A DNA stretch of 64,000 bases from Argyresthia goedartella (lineage: Eukaryota; Arthropoda; Insecta; Lepidoptera; Argyresthiidae): contig OX463818.1 of NCBI GenBank assembly GCA_949825045.1, positions 34,736,906 through 34,800,905 on the forward strand, given 5' to 3'. Below the pieces are notes generated by a model. The model was not told the DNA's origin. It searched no databases and saw only the letters and a program-made list of their open reading frames with translations. Made by a program: the position numbers and the translations under genes. Each line of letters starts with the position of its first letter. Within the stretch, counting starts at the first letter, position 1. Below, one piece after another: positions 23,611-34,079 of this stretch.

Positions 23611-25838
23611 ACACAAACAAACTGGCTGAGACTGCAATCTGTGTTCTAACCTCTGGACACTGCCTTCGCTGCGTACGATAATAGGCTGCCGTGGCTACGT
23701 AGGAGGGAAGAGTTGTCACACACACGTTTCTCTCTCTCTCTTACACACACTGGCTGAGACTACAGCGCCTGGGCGTGTCGAGGAAAACTAGCTGTTGTTG
23801 TCTAAAGACATATACCGTACCGACCGCCGCTTGCCACGCGACCTGGTTGCCTAGCCGGCGATCACCCATTGCGCACTAGCGCCACATGACGACCACCGCT
23901 CGCAGGGGCCACCCGATGACCTGTCCACAGGAGTGGACAGAGGCGATTCCTCGGGAAGAGGTCCATTGACCTGACCCCGACTCCCCACGCCCCAGAAGGG
24001 GTGCGTGAGAAGACTATGATCAAAGACAAATACATGACGCTCATTTTATTCTTTGCGACTTCCAGCACTAAAAAAAATATGACTCTTTCGACGCTCCTAA
24101 AGATGCTGTATCGCTATGACGAGAAAATGCGTTCCCAAATTGGAAAAATGTTCTATAGATTCAGATTTCGCTTATTCCCGACTTAATGTATATGTGTCTG
24201 TTTGTACACTTTGTTTATGGCTCAAGCCGTCCCGCGTATCGATCTCCTCATTTTATCACCTACCAGTACGTCCCACGCCCACTAGATGGCGCCACCAGTA
24301 TCCTGACTCGCGCTATGGTTTGTTTTCTCCCACGGCATATAACGTGCGCATACGCATGTCCTCGTTGCCATCAGAAGGGTCTTAACTGACTCGACTGAAC
24401 AGTGAGTGATGATATTGGGAAATGAATTTTCTTGATTCAGCACCGCTCGGGCGCAGCTCAACTATCGCAGAGCTGCGTCTCGATATACTGACGCTGTTTT
24501 TTGGCCACATTTTATATTATTTATTTCAACCACAGATACTATAATACTGATTTCAACTCATTGACATGACATTTACGTTAGATGATATTGTGTAGAGGAT
24601 CTGAGATGATATTGGAGTTGATATGAGTGTTATACTTATATTAAATTACATGTTTATTTTGTGTTGTTGTAAGTACTTACAAAAACCTAACCTTATCAGT
24701 TTACCTATCTATTTTTTTGGTAGTATTTACTACTTATATTTCTTTCAGCATTATGATTTGAAAAATTGTGTCTATTGTGCGTATCTCTAACTGATGCATT
24801 CTGAACATATGTACCAGTTTTGTTAAACTTTCTCTACAATACATGTGTTTGTATTGATGTGCCTGCTATACATAAATAAATGATATCAACACATTTTTCT
24901 TCAATTCTCCCTCCGCGGCACATTTGTTAACCTAATGTACAGTACTTGATAATCTATTAAAAATAAAACCGGCCAAGTGCGATGCGGACAAAACCGGTCT
25001 TATATGGAGAACCCCTTTAATTTTTTTAATTGCCTCTAGTTTATTATTTGTTGCTGTAGCGGCAACAGAAATCCATATTCCGTATAAATTTCAACTCCCT
25101 AACTATTACGGTTCATGAGATTACGCTGACGGACAGACAGACAGACAGACGGACGGACGGACAGCGGAGGTTTAGTAATAGGGTCCCGTTTGGTACCTTT
25201 CGGGTACGGAACCCTAATTAACTATTTTATCATTCCCAAAATTATTAGAATCTATTCCAGTTGTACGTTATTAAAATCAGAACAATAAAAAAGATATTTT
25301 TGCTCTCACTCGTTCACTGATATCTTTCGGACCTTAGTTATCACATATAATTAACCTCATCCCACTGCATACATACGCAAAGACCTCGGACGAACACAAC
25401 AACTGACCAAGCCAATTCCTCCCCGATTTCCAGGACACAAACGTCCTCGGCTTCAAAGGGCCCCGCAAGATGACAGTGATATTACCGGGCATGACCCCAG
25501 ACCGCCAGCGAGTCAACATCGCTCCACAAGACGACAGCGAGACACTACTAGAACGATGGAAGGCCCAAAACCTAGACGACATCGTAGTCCTACACAACAA
25601 AACGCCAGTGTGGAACGACGAAACACAATCTTACGTCCTCAATTTCCACGGCAGAGTAACCCAGGCAAGTGTGAAGAACTTTCAGGTGGTACACGATTCG
25701 GAACCAGACTACGTGGTCATGCAATTTGGCAGGATTTCCGAGGATGTGTTTACGATGGACTTCAGGTATCCGCTGTGTGCGCTGCAGGCGTTTAGTATAG
25801 CTTTGAGCTCGTTTGATAGTAAGCTGGCTTGCGAGTGA
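17898..25838 (+). CDS. ktub: king tubby (Tubby-like protein), 7 exons, complete
   Basis: Tubby-family protein that binds phosphoinositides through its C-terminal domain and acts in ciliary membrane-protein trafficking and signalling. Seven exons join in phase to 404 codons plus TGA. Residues 1-143 form a low-complexity N-terminal region with a basic segment ([10 protein letters not shown]). The Tubby domain spans about 150-404: [83 protein letters not shown] and the invariant C-terminus [12 protein letters not shown]. The start ATG sits in a near-ideal context (GCCACCATGG). Length is normal for insect tubby proteins. Exon 4 is GC-rich and poorly conserved, and its introns carry inverted-repeat elements. 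Identification is firm. Confidence 0.96.
18016..18139 (+). CDS. ktub: ktub exon 2
   Basis: Acceptor TTGTAG and donor GTAAGG. The exon encodes [20 protein letters not shown] through [11 protein letters not shown] and ends in phase 1. Confidence 0.9.
18488..18577 (+). CDS. ktub: ktub exon 3
   Basis: Acceptor ATCAG and donor GTAAGT. The exon encodes [20 protein letters not shown] and [10 protein letters not shown], phase 1 to phase 1. Confidence 0.9.
19222..19573. repeat. MITE with GCATTCCATATAACTT-type ends, copy 1
   Basis: The left end GCGTTCCATATAACTTTTCC is repeated inverted at the right (GGGAAAAGTTATATGAAATG). A second copy at 29945-30290 has the same ends and shared inner words (CAGA-TCAGATCACAA). 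Non-coding. Confidence 0.65.
20088..20329. repeat. MITE family with CAGCAAA terminal repeats, copy 2
   Basis: The ends ATTAAACTGCACATCAAAAA and the inverse TTTTTGATGTGCGATTAAAT are long inverted repeats. The middle carries GTGAGCGAAGCGAAG. Lies in ktub intron 3. Confidence 0.7.
20506..20678 (+). CDS. ktub: ktub exon 4 (GC-rich linker)
   Basis: Acceptor TTCCAG and donor GTGACG. The exon begins [20 protein letters not shown] and is followed by an Ala/Asp/Val/His-rich stretch ending SPQAGQ. It is flanked on both sides by inverted copies of a TACTACACGCC repeat. Confidence 0.88.
20695..20800 (+). mobile_element. SINE (family 3) fragment
   Basis: CTGTGCTTCCCAAGG, CCCGGGTTCAAAGG and AAAAACCCAGGTCTTGAATG match the longer copy at 48455-48640. 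Confidence 0.6.
21379..21860. repeat. MITE with ~90-bp terminal inverted repeats, containing another MITE
   Basis: The left end (ATATGTCGGAGTTCGTTGGT to about 21465) and right end (inverse, to 21860) match with few differences, sharing CTTAACTAACTCTCTAGACC. A partial copy of the CAGCAAA-type MITE is nested inside at 21558-21680. Confidence 0.7.
22695..22875 (+). CDS. ktub: ktub exon 5 (start of Tubby domain)
   Basis: Acceptor CACAG and donor GTAAGT. The exon encodes [20 protein letters not shown] and [20 protein letters not shown] to KKVFLLA. The basic RDRKGMDRG region is conserved in the phosphoinositide-binding face of tubby proteins. Confidence 0.95.
23361..23560 (+). CDS. ktub: ktub exon 6
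   Basis: Acceptor CCACAG and donor GTGAGT. The exon encodes [37 protein letters not shown] and ELAAVVY. Its 3' part has been duplicated in degraded form just downstream. Confidence 0.95.
23484..23810 (+). repeat. Degraded tandem duplication of the ktub exon 6 tail with CT microsatellite
   Basis: The segment GCGTACGACAGCGG to CT-repeat to CTGGCTGAGACT recurs as GCGTACGATAATAGG (23671) to CT-repeat to CTGGCTGAGACT (23749). A further scrap, CTAGCTGTTGTTGTCTA (about 23791), matches the ELAAVVY coding end. The (CT)n run is 23568-23609. Confidence 0.65.
24963..25216 (+). mobile_element. Short dispersed retroelement-like repeat common in Lepidoptera
   Basis: Begins AAAACCGGCCAAGTGCGATG and ends GGTACGGAACCCTAA, with a GACA/GGAC microsatellite (25132-25168) and GGGTCCCGTTTGGTACC inside. 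From general knowledge this word set is widespread in lepidopteran genomes. Class uncertain; non-coding. Confidence 0.55.
25434..25838 (+). CDS. ktub: ktub exon 7 (C-terminus and stop)
   Basis: Acceptor TTCCAG, 134 codons plus TGA. The exon runs from [20 protein letters not shown] to [17 protein letters not shown], the diagnostic tubby end. I could not place a polyadenylation signal with confidence. Confidence 0.97.
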   Translation, partial: DTNVLGFKGPRKMTVILPGMTPDRQRVNIAPQDDSETLLERWKAQNLDDIVVLHNKTPVWNDETQSYVLNFHGRVTQASVKNFQVVHDSEPDYVVMQFGRISEDVFTMDFRYPLCALQAFSIALSSFDSKLACE

Positions 25839-25999
25839 ATTGGCTTTTCGATGTAACCGGCTCCTTATTCGCTAACCAGTAGACTTATCATGTAATTCTG
25901 AAATCTAGGAATTACAATCGCAAACATTTACCTATTACAACACAATTGACCTATTACAACACAATTATTTGACAGGAGCTGTCTTTTATTGTGACTTTG

Positions 26000-26240
26000 C
26001 TTGACGACCGGTTTAGCCTACGAAGCTGACGGTCCTTGGTTCGAATCCCGGTAAGGGCAAATATTTGTGTGATGAGCATGAATATTTTTTTCTTAGTCTT
26101 GGATGTTTTCTATGTATTTACATAAGTAATTTATCTCTATTAAATATTTCGTCGTCTAGTACCCATAACACAAGCCTTGTTGAGCTTAGTATGGGGCCTA
26201 TTTCGATTTGTGTAAGATTGTCCTCTAATATTTATTTATT
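26000..26240 (+). mobile_element. tRNA-derived SINE (family 1)
   Basis: CCTACGAAGCTGACGG, B box GGTTCGAATCCCGG, ATATTTGTGTGATGAGCATG and GTCGTCTAGTACCC, with a TATTTATTTATT tail. This is the best preserved of the three family-1 copies. Confidence 0.72.
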
Positions 26241-26289
26241 TATTTTGTTGATGCCATATCCAGTAGCCTTATTATGGAATATCAATCGA

Positions 26290-27205
26290 AATTGAGTAAT
26301 GGACCAATCAAACACGATTATTAAAAAAAAAATGTCTTGTAGCGATTATGATTCGTCTATATGTGAATTTGAAAGGGATTCCGATTAAAATTCCTAGATG
26401 TAAGCATTATTACATGATAAAATTGTAGGAAAATTTACAGTAGTAAAACTGATTAGATTTTGATGTTGATTTCAATGGCACCTAATCTGAAAAGCTCATT
26501 GCAGAAGGCGCCGGTGTTGTTGGAGGCGTCAAACTATATTTACTTAATTCGCCTAACGACTATGATTATTTCGCCAATGTCACGTGGTTTTTATATATTT
26601 CACTGTGTTTGGACTGGTTCTCTTTCGAAGTTTAGTGTTGGTTCGTTGCTCATTAGCACTCCCGGGAAGACGTGAAGGGCTCGGCTGTGGGTTCCGAGTA
26701 TCTCCTTCGGACGTCAGCAACTGCCTCCCTATTTACTAATAATATATGGCATCCTAACCTCGTTTGAGGTTCATTTGTGCCAGTGTCAGTGACGTGTTTT
26801 TTAACCTAACCTCTGATGAATGAAACTCTTTGCCTCCAACTACGCCAGCGAATACCCAGCGGGAGCAAAGGCGGGAATAGGTGCTATTAGTTAATAAAGT
26901 CATAGTCACGAATATTTGCGTTAGGTGAGTGAGCCATTAAAATCAATTATTACAAGTGTACTGATGCTTAAGTGAGGCTAGACCTGATGAGGTCCAAAAT
27001 CGTATCGGACGAGTTTCTACCTCACAAATAAGAGGTCCCAGCTTCGAAATAGCTGTGCTTTCCTCTTCGCCCTTCTATTTCAGAAAGGATGGCCTGAATT
27101 GCTCTTATAATCAAGTTTCATGTATTGAATGATACCTACATCGTATAGTATAATTATAAAATCGTGACGAAACTATATTACCTTTTCGAGTATTTTATTA
27201 AAGGC
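26290..27205. other. Intergenic stretch downstream of ktub, no gene seen
   Basis: Contains no frame with recognisable similarity. AATAAA near 26892 is too far from the ktub stop to assign. Confidence 0.45.
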
Positions 27206-27210
27206 TAATT

Positions 27211-27457
27211 TTTAATCGCACATCAAAAATACTGATTTACACAGCAAAAAAGCATCAACAAAAACAGTTTTTATGTTTGAAATATTTTATGTGTACTATT
27301 TTGCTAAGTTAATGTTTTGTTGTTTGTTCTTGCGTGTTCAACCTAACACGAAGGATAAAAGGGGCTTCGCTTCGCTCGCCCCCTTTACCCTTCACCTAAG
27401 CAGCATTTTGCCCTGATTTTTGCTGTGCAAATCAGTATTTTTGATATGCAGTTTAAT
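27211..27457. repeat. MITE family with CAGCAAA terminal repeats, copy 3
   Basis: TTTAATCGCACATCAAAAAT at the left and the inverse ATTTTTGATATGCAGTTTAA at the right. Shares GGGGCTTCGCTTCGCTCGCC with copy 1. Confidence 0.7.
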
Positions 27458-27459
27458 AC

Positions 27460-28950
27460 TTCCCTTTGTTAAATAACATTCCCGTTAACAAAATAATTTC
27501 GTTATACTACTATGCAGCAGAGGAATAAATATTGTGTGTATGTAAATAGAAGAGGTATGACATATTGTATTATTATAAGTATCAAAACTATTTAAAACGC
27601 ACATCTCAGTACCAAACTCAGTTATTTGTACATTGCTCAGATAGCCGGTGCCTGTCATAAGTTATTTGTACATTTCTCAGATAGCCGGTAAACTATGATT
27701 CTAGAAAGTAGATGGAAGAATGAAAGTCACTGATTAACACAAAAATGTAATAGAAATAACAAAATTTCATCTTGAAGGGTTCCATGAGGTTCAGACAGAT
27801 TAAAATACAAATTGTATACATCGGGTCAGCAGCTACCGCATATTACTGTCATAAAGATTTTCACTCGAGTCCTTAGAAGTATAGTCATGAATTAAAACGC
27901 AGTCTGACCTTTGCATTTCGTACAAATTTTCTTAAGTTAAGTACTATGTATTTTGTGTAAATTAGTAGTATTACAATACAACATATTGTCACGCACATAT
28001 CGTAATAGTTTAATATCCTAGTCATTTTAAATTTTGCATTTGATTATATTGTGTGTAGTTATTAAGATTGTTTGCACTGCTGGTATATACCAAGATTGTT
28101 TGTGTGAGATATAAGTATAGGTGAGGTATGTTTTTGAAACGAATCGTAGGTATATTTGACTAACTTTTACATTCAAAAGTATGTACTTATCTTATTTATA
28201 TGCTTTTATGTATAAACAAGAAACATTATATTCCATTTTACCCGACAATAGCTTGTCAATCATGCTATCTGCAAAATGTCATTTTTGCATGTAAAAGTTC
28301 CAGATAGTTGTAGTGGGTACTTAATTTATTTTAAATATTATTGGTTTTTAAAAAATATTTTACCGGCACAGTATTAAAATAATGACATGTTAATTATGGA
28401 TCTAAATTATCTACCTACTAATGTTAGCATTATTTCGTTATATTAGATAACATCTATGATATTCAGAATTTAACGTGATCAGGGGTTTTCGCTGATTTAG
28501 GCAGTTTATTTTGATAAATAATGTTATTAACCTTTTATAAATATGCTCTCGATATAACATTTTATTTAACTAGACGAAAAAGTCCACTGCCTTTTTGACC
28601 GTTTGAATTTTGATGATCGTTCCCCCTGACAAGTTATGAAATTTTTTGAAATTTTAATTGTGTGCTTAATTAAGGAACAGCGTTTTAATAAATGTGTGCC
28701 TATAAATAGGTTACGTTTTTAGATAGCTAAAAAATGTTTTGAAAAAATGTGTATAAATCTAAAAAATATAACATAACGCGTCAATATAAATATGAGCTTT
28801 TCGATTGTACATGGGTGTTAGATGGAATTTATATGTATATAAGAAATATACCTGCTAAGATATGACTAAAAATAAATAAATAAGTATGTAAATGTCACCC
28901 ATCCTTATAATTAAGTCTGTCCCATAATGTCACTGCTTGTATACATCGCG
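27460..28950. other. AT-rich intergenic sequence, nothing identified
   Basis: No gene, RNA or repeat family that I can support. Confidence 0.45.
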
Positions 28951-28954
28951 CCAC

Positions 28955-29065
28955 GAGTTATGAACGGTGGCCTTGAATGGGCAGTTGTCACTTTTCAATA
29001 CCGGTACATATGCGCAGTGATTCCCGCCAACGTCGCCCAGCGCTCTTAATTCGTGACGCGAGGTA
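28955..29065. repeat. Small foldback element
   Basis: CGCGCCACGAGTTATGAA near 28948 and the inverse TTAATTCGTGACGCGAG near 29046 frame about 110 bp of GC-richer DNA in an AT-rich context. Confidence 0.45.
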
Positions 29066-29277
29066 TATGTGTATGTCAATGTATAGTTAAACATTATAGT
29101 AATTTGACAGCAAGTATTAACCCCACGCTCGGCAAAGGGTTTCATTATGAGACAGAGAGAACTATAAATACCTACCTAGTTATAGTTATGAGTCAGTATT
29201 AGTTTGGCAACGAAATTAATCCAAGAACTCTAAGTCAAGTAAAAATTTCTTTATTACAGTTAATATTTACATATATA

Positions 29278-29570
29278 TAATTTTTTGGCTCTTCTCCACA
29301 TTAGACCACTGTGGGAGAGAGAGCTAAGAAACTCCCACAGATTGTTTTTAGATCTCTTTTAAAAATTTGGGGTTCAACTTATACAAATATTAATTACAAT
29401 GTTAATTATTATAAATAATAAGCAGGAATAAATAACTACAAAATTATTAACAGCGAGTTCTGTGTTGATTTAGCTTAACAACCATACAGTCCCGTCATTT
29501 ATGTAATCTTGAACATTGTAATATCCCTTTTTAGACAAAGTCGCAGTAAACTCGCATTGTCTTATAGTTG
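29278..29570 (-). mobile_element. LINE 3' fragment, same family as 58185-59372
   Basis: GAAACTCCCACAGATTG, TTTTTAGATCTCTTTTAAAA and TAATAAGCAGGAATAAATAA match the 58230-58360 tail almost base for base. The minus strand still encodes a short LSKKGYYNVQDYINDGTV-like end. Confidence 0.7.
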
Positions 29571-29741
29571 TCTTGTACTTTCTATTTTCGTCGCCAACCT
29601 AACTATGTTCACTATATTATTGAATAAATAATTATACTTATAATTGCATTTAGAAAAGCCGCAAGGTAGTTAGTCGAGTTATTCTGGGGTCACGTTTGAA
29701 ATTACTCGGATATTTTGTATAGAACGTCACCGTCGTCGACC

Positions 29742-29892
29742 TGAAGCTCTATTTTTGAATCACTCGCGTCGTGGCGAGCGCTCTCCAAGCGCAACGTCTG
29801 GTTCATATCACTCGATTTAACTAGTCTCCACCAATCCTGTCGCTTGGCGAGCGCTCGCTTCCGAGGCGAGGGATTCAAAAATAGAGCTTCTG
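29742..29892. repeat. Foldback MITE
   Basis: GCTCTATTTTTGAATCACTC and the inverse GGATTCAAAAATAGAGCTTC bound 150 bp, with GGCGAGCGCTC inside both arms. Confidence 0.6.
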
Positions 29893-29944
29893 AGTTTAGC
29901 TGAGCTGGAATTCTATCTATCGGTTCACATAATGTCTTGCCAGA

Positions 29945-30290
29945 GTGCATTCCATGTAACTTTTCCCCTCGCCTTTAAGTTGGCTATTGTGCAAAACTGT
30001 AAAAAAATGGGGAAAAGCAATATCCGGTTGCCAGACACAGATCACAAGTACTTGGAGTCCGACAGTTCTTGTGCATCCTAGCCATATTTTCAAAATCACC
30101 TTTTTGAAATTGAAAAATTTGATGCCTTGATAATTTGGGGTAGGTATTCTATTTCCAGTCACTATTATGATATTTTTCCCAAACTTTTGGATATTAAAAA
30201 TAATAATATACAACACATTTTTTGAACCTAGCAACATTGTTTAGTTGCTACCAACTTAACGGCGAAGTCTACAATTATATGGAATGCACT
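29945..30290. repeat. MITE with GCATTCCAT-type ends, copy 2
   Basis: GTGCATTCCATGTAACTTTT at the left and the inverse ATTATATGGAATGCAC at the right. Homologous to 19222-19573. Confidence 0.65.
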
Positions 30291-30795
30291 TTACGAATAT
30301 AAATGTAAAACGAACTAGCCAATATAATCGCGTCATTTGTGACATGCAGCTGTGTTCTGTAGTCGTCAAAGTCAAACGCAGCTGTCATTCTGACTCGCCA
30401 TTATTTTGTATCTCACCTGTGCATGAGCTTCGCTGAGTGAACTAAATTAGCAGTGCTAATATTTTGTCAAAAAAAATAATATTATTAAGCCTGTGTTATC
30501 AAACTCAAAACCAATTAAAATTGCGATGAATGCTAATGACTACCAACTGTATTATCTGATGAAATTGTAAAGGTGAGATACAAAAGGAATGGAAAAAAGA
30601 ATATAGATGTAATGTGCCTTTGTAAGAATAAGTTAAATGTTGTGCCTTTTCATTTCATGTCAATGTATTTTGTATTGTACCTGATATTCTTTCCTAGTAA
30701 TATTTCTCGATAGTCTCATTCATATTAGTAACCATAACAAATACCTACCTTGCATTAATAGTCAAGGTGTATACGAGCCCGAATGCACTTCGTCT

Positions 30796-30820
30796 GGGGC
30801 GGGGGGCGGGGGGCGGGGGG
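30796..30820 (+). other. Candidate G-quadruplex
   Basis: Four runs of four to six G residues separated by single C residues, in an otherwise AT-rich region. Confidence 0.55.
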
Positions 30821-30880
30821 TGAAATGTGTTCTAAATTTTGAAGAAGTCTGAAATTAATATAAGCCACCCATTTAAATAG

Positions 30881-30936
30881 CAAAAATCAATAAATATGTT
30901 CCAGTCATTAGACTGGAACATATTTATTGATTTTTG
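30881..30936. repeat. Perfect 26-bp-stem hairpin
   Basis: The arms 30881-30906 and 30911-30936 are exact reverse complements around a 4-base ATTA loop. Confidence 0.85.
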
Positions 30937-30971
30937 ATCATATTCAAGAATAAACTATATACTAATATACC

Positions 30972-31330
30972 TTATCTACACACGTATCATAAACCCTCTT
31001 TACTGCGTTCAAAAACCGCACGTTACGATCAGCATTATGTTAAACTACTTGGTAAAAACTCGTTTCGTATCTGGAAAACTACACAATATGGTCATTATGT
31101 GTAGTTTTTCTACATATAATGACATTCAAATTTCGAACGCCGACGCCCACCCGCGTGCCGTCCCTAGTCTGTCTGTGAAGTTGGTACTGACATTCAAATT
31201 TCGAACGCCGACGCCCGCCTGCGTGAAGTTGGTACTAAAGAACAAGCTAAACAATTGCAGAACCACAATGCCGGTCAAACATGCAGTTCCTGAACACATC
31301 AAAGAGAGCTTATGATATGTGTGTAGATAA
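30972..31330. repeat. MITE, third copy of the family at the window start
   Basis: Terminal repeats TTATCTACACACGTATCATA and the inverse of TTATGATATGTGTGTAGATAA enclose the same body as 1-307, including the doubled CATTCAAATTTCGAACGCCG segment. A further hairpin follows at 31360-31440, with CTCTCGAG near both ends. Confidence 0.75.
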
Positions 31331-31654
31331 ACTAGTGTATGTAACTGTACATAATTAGGCATTAAAACTCTCGAGTGATATTATTATGAAACTCGCCTTC
31401 CTTCGGCTCGTTTCATAAACCCACTCTCGAGTTTTAATGCCCTCCATTATGCAGCAGTCACATAAACTACTATTATTCTCGAATATAACTTCATTAATAA
31501 TAATAGGTAATCCACAACTGTCTGAAGCTTCTGTTTTGAATCATCATCGCCGACCTCTGTTGCGCTGCGGTTGCGGCTCTGCCTATAGGGTATCCTAGTG
31601 GGGCCAGAAGCAGTGTGAGTGGCTGTATGTTCATCAAGATCAGAAAATAAACAA

Positions 31655-31775
31655 ACATTTTCCGTGCTAACACAAAAAATATTAAACAGCGTTTAACCTC
31701 AAAACAAACGTCAAATCTTATACATTTTTGATTTTAAACAAGTGTTGAACAGTAGTATATTTTTTTGTGGTAAGG
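31655..31775. repeat. Dispersed repeat, copy 1 of 3
   Basis: AACAGCGTTTAACCTCAAAA and TTTTAAACAAGTGTTGAACA are shared with 46505-46605 and 60222-60315. Class unknown. Confidence 0.55.
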
Positions 31776-31799
31776 TCCTGTATGTTTTTTGCTGACCTT

Positions 31800-32470
31800 G
31801 ATGGTAATTTCCTCAATCTAATCCCTAATATTTTAATAATTTTCCACCATAGTTTTGATCGAGGACAAGTCGGGGCTGCTCGGCGGCTAAATCATCGTAG
31901 GAACTTGCTTAAAATTAAGCCAAGATTTCCTTGTCGTTGCAGTGTGACATGAAGCCCCATGAAAATTTTCTTGATGTTTCAAACTTTGAATGGCCTGTAA
32001 TAGACTCGTTTCCAAAACTTCCTGGAAATTTGTAGCATAATATTTCACTTGACAAGTTGCAGCCGACCCCAAAGCTGTGCTGAAGTGCAACCCCATATCA
32101 TTACTGATAACTTCAGTTTTCGCTTGATGCAGTCCTTACGATAGGCGTCACTTTTATTCCTGATGATCTTTTTTCGTTGATCGCCAACAGTTACTTACTT
32201 CAAATTTCGATTCATTCCAATGTCCAGTTCCGATGTTCACGAGCGTCATTTTTTTTGCAGGGCAGTCAAGAGGCTTTTCGTTTGATGTGTAAAAACCATA
32301 CCCCATTCTCTTGAGAACTCTCTTGCAAGTGTCGACTGAAACATCTTTCTGGATAGTGTCCCGCCATCACACAGCGAGTTCTCCTGCTCGGGCACGATGA
32401 TTTTTCTTTATTATTTTCTTCAGAACCCTGTACTCTGCGTCACTTATGTATGATGCAAAGACGGCCGGTC
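31800..32470 (-). pseudogene. Decayed Tc1-like transposase
   Basis: The minus strand in broken frames gives a helix-turn-helix region (SYISDAEYRVLKKIIKKN to CKRVLKRMGYG), GHWNESKFEV, YRKDCIKRKLK, NFQEVLETSLLQAIQSLKHQ, GASCHTA and PPSSPDLSSI. This order fits the Tc1 branch of the Tc1/mariner superfamily, whose consensus has W-P-x-x-SPDLNPIEN at the third acidic position. The second acidic residue (in the QDGA motif) has been lost. Multiple frameshifts and stops mean it is inactive. Confidence 0.75.
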
Positions 32471-32474
32471 TTTT

Positions 32475-33065
32475 ACAAAACAAGCTAGTGATTTGTGTTA
32501 TTTATAATGCTGGATGGTAGACCTGGGTGGTAACAGTTTTTTGGGTATTTGGTATGTTGACTTCCCTTTGTATTAGTATTAGAAATTATTATTTTTTGGA
32601 CCTCTTCAGAATTTCTTCAGGAACCCATGGTTGAAGAATAATGACCAGAAATTAGTTTATTCTTCCCATTTATATACCACCTGTCAGCGAAACTGTTGAC
32701 AATGAAACCTAGCCGAACTATTTTGCATTAGGAACTACCTATAATAGATGAACTATTTTGGGTTGAACCGCGACTGGGTTAAATCGAGGATTATAGAAGT
32801 CCGAAATGATATTATAACATGACAACGTTAAAACAAAGTAGAATCAAGAGGGATACTGTGATATAACATTTTATGGTTATATCATAGCAGGGTTATGATC
32901 CCTCAGTCAGTCACGACTGATGTGATGTCTGACAGTATCCCTATTCATTCTACAAAATATTTGGGTTCTAATATTCTTGTCCCAATGTACGACTAGACGA
33001 AGTATTCTGCATTTTGGTTCGTAGAAAGTTAAGTAAGATAGGAAGGCCTGGCCTCATGCAAACGA
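32475..33065. other. Intergenic sequence, nothing identified
   Basis: No frame, repeat or RNA signature that I can support. Confidence 0.4.
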
Positions 33066-33068
33066 TGT

Positions 33069-33200
33069 TACAGGTGACGCCAAGTTTCTCTGTCATTGAG
33101 TGCCGCGTGGAGAGGGTATACTCTCTCTCACCCTAAGCAAAAGAGGGAGATTACCCCCTCCACGCGGCACTCAGGGACATAAACTTGGCGTCACTTGTAC
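33069..33200. repeat. Foldback MITE, ~50-bp arms
   Basis: ACAGGTGACGCCAAGTTTCT and TGCCGCGTGGAGAGGG on the left are mirrored as CCCTCCACGCGGCACTCAGG and AAACTTGGCGTCACTTGT on the right. Confidence 0.72.
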
Positions 33201-33204
33201 CATG

Positions 33205-33940
33205 CTGCATACCTACAGGCTACATTATTGTTCCGACTGTTGTTCCTCGTAAGTCGTAACTCATGTATTAGTTAGAATATTACACTCAAAAAACTAATAA
33301 CTGTTAGCTGTGTCTTGTAATTTGTAGTAGAACATACACTGAATAATCTGTAATACTTTGCTGCTTGTTCTGCCGAGATGTTGCCCGTCTGGCCAAGTGG
33401 CCACACACTGCTCTATTCTCGCAGTTAATCGTGACTCCCGATGTTCTATTGTCCGATATTGACAGTTCTTCGACAAATCCGACAAAACACGGCGCAGTGG
33501 GCAGTACGAGGAACGTGGTCACACTTCTCTGCCTCTTTCCTTTCCTCGTTATTTCCCACGCTAATCGACGAGAGTGTGGCAGGGCTAAAGCATGTTTGAT
33601 ATTTAATATGTATCATCCTACCATCAGTTTTGGAGGGTCACCATGAATTATTTTGCATCACAGGCCACAAAGATATTAAAATTAATGTTTATGTTTGCCT
33701 TCAAACATTTTATTCCCATCCCATGCCTAAGGGAGTGGGGTGTGGCCTCAAATCGTATATGTTATGAAAATAATAAAATGCCCTTTTGAGGTGTTTTGGA
33801 GAAAAAATATAAAAACTTAAACATGAAAATATGTTTTATGAATAAGATTGTTTTAGAAAGCCAACAAAAATGTAATGAAACTGTGTTTAAAATAACTTAT
33901 GTTATAATTTCCTACCTACCTACCTTACTAAATATTGTAT
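33205..33940. other. Intergenic sequence, nothing identified
   Basis: Short frames on both strands look random. Nothing supported. Confidence 0.4.
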
Positions 33941-33946
33941 CTATAG

Positions 33947-34066
33947 GTTACTGGCGGTTAATATGGCACATCAGCTAGTAGCATCATCTCTGTCGCACGA
34001 AGCTTTTAGTGATTCGTGCGACAGAGGTGATGCTACTAGCCAATATGCCTTATTAATCGCTGGTAA
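33947..34066. repeat. Foldback MITE, ~55-bp arms
   Basis: AGCTAGTAGCATCATCTCTG then TCGCACGAA are mirrored by TTCGTGCGACAGAGGTGATG and CTACTAGCCAATATGCC. The arms differ at a few sites only. Confidence 0.75.
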
Positions 34067-34079
34067 CTCTACTTTAGTT

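Noticed and set aside
23330..23725. 131-codon minus-strand frame with an Arg-Glu run
   Set aside because: The run is the complement of the CT microsatellite, and the remainder is antisense to ktub exon 6.
26975..27025. Hammerhead-ribozyme-like core (CTGATGAG followed by GGAC-GAG)
   Set aside because: The GAA of the core reads GAG, stem II needs a bulge, and no stem I/III pairing with a cleavage triplet is visible.
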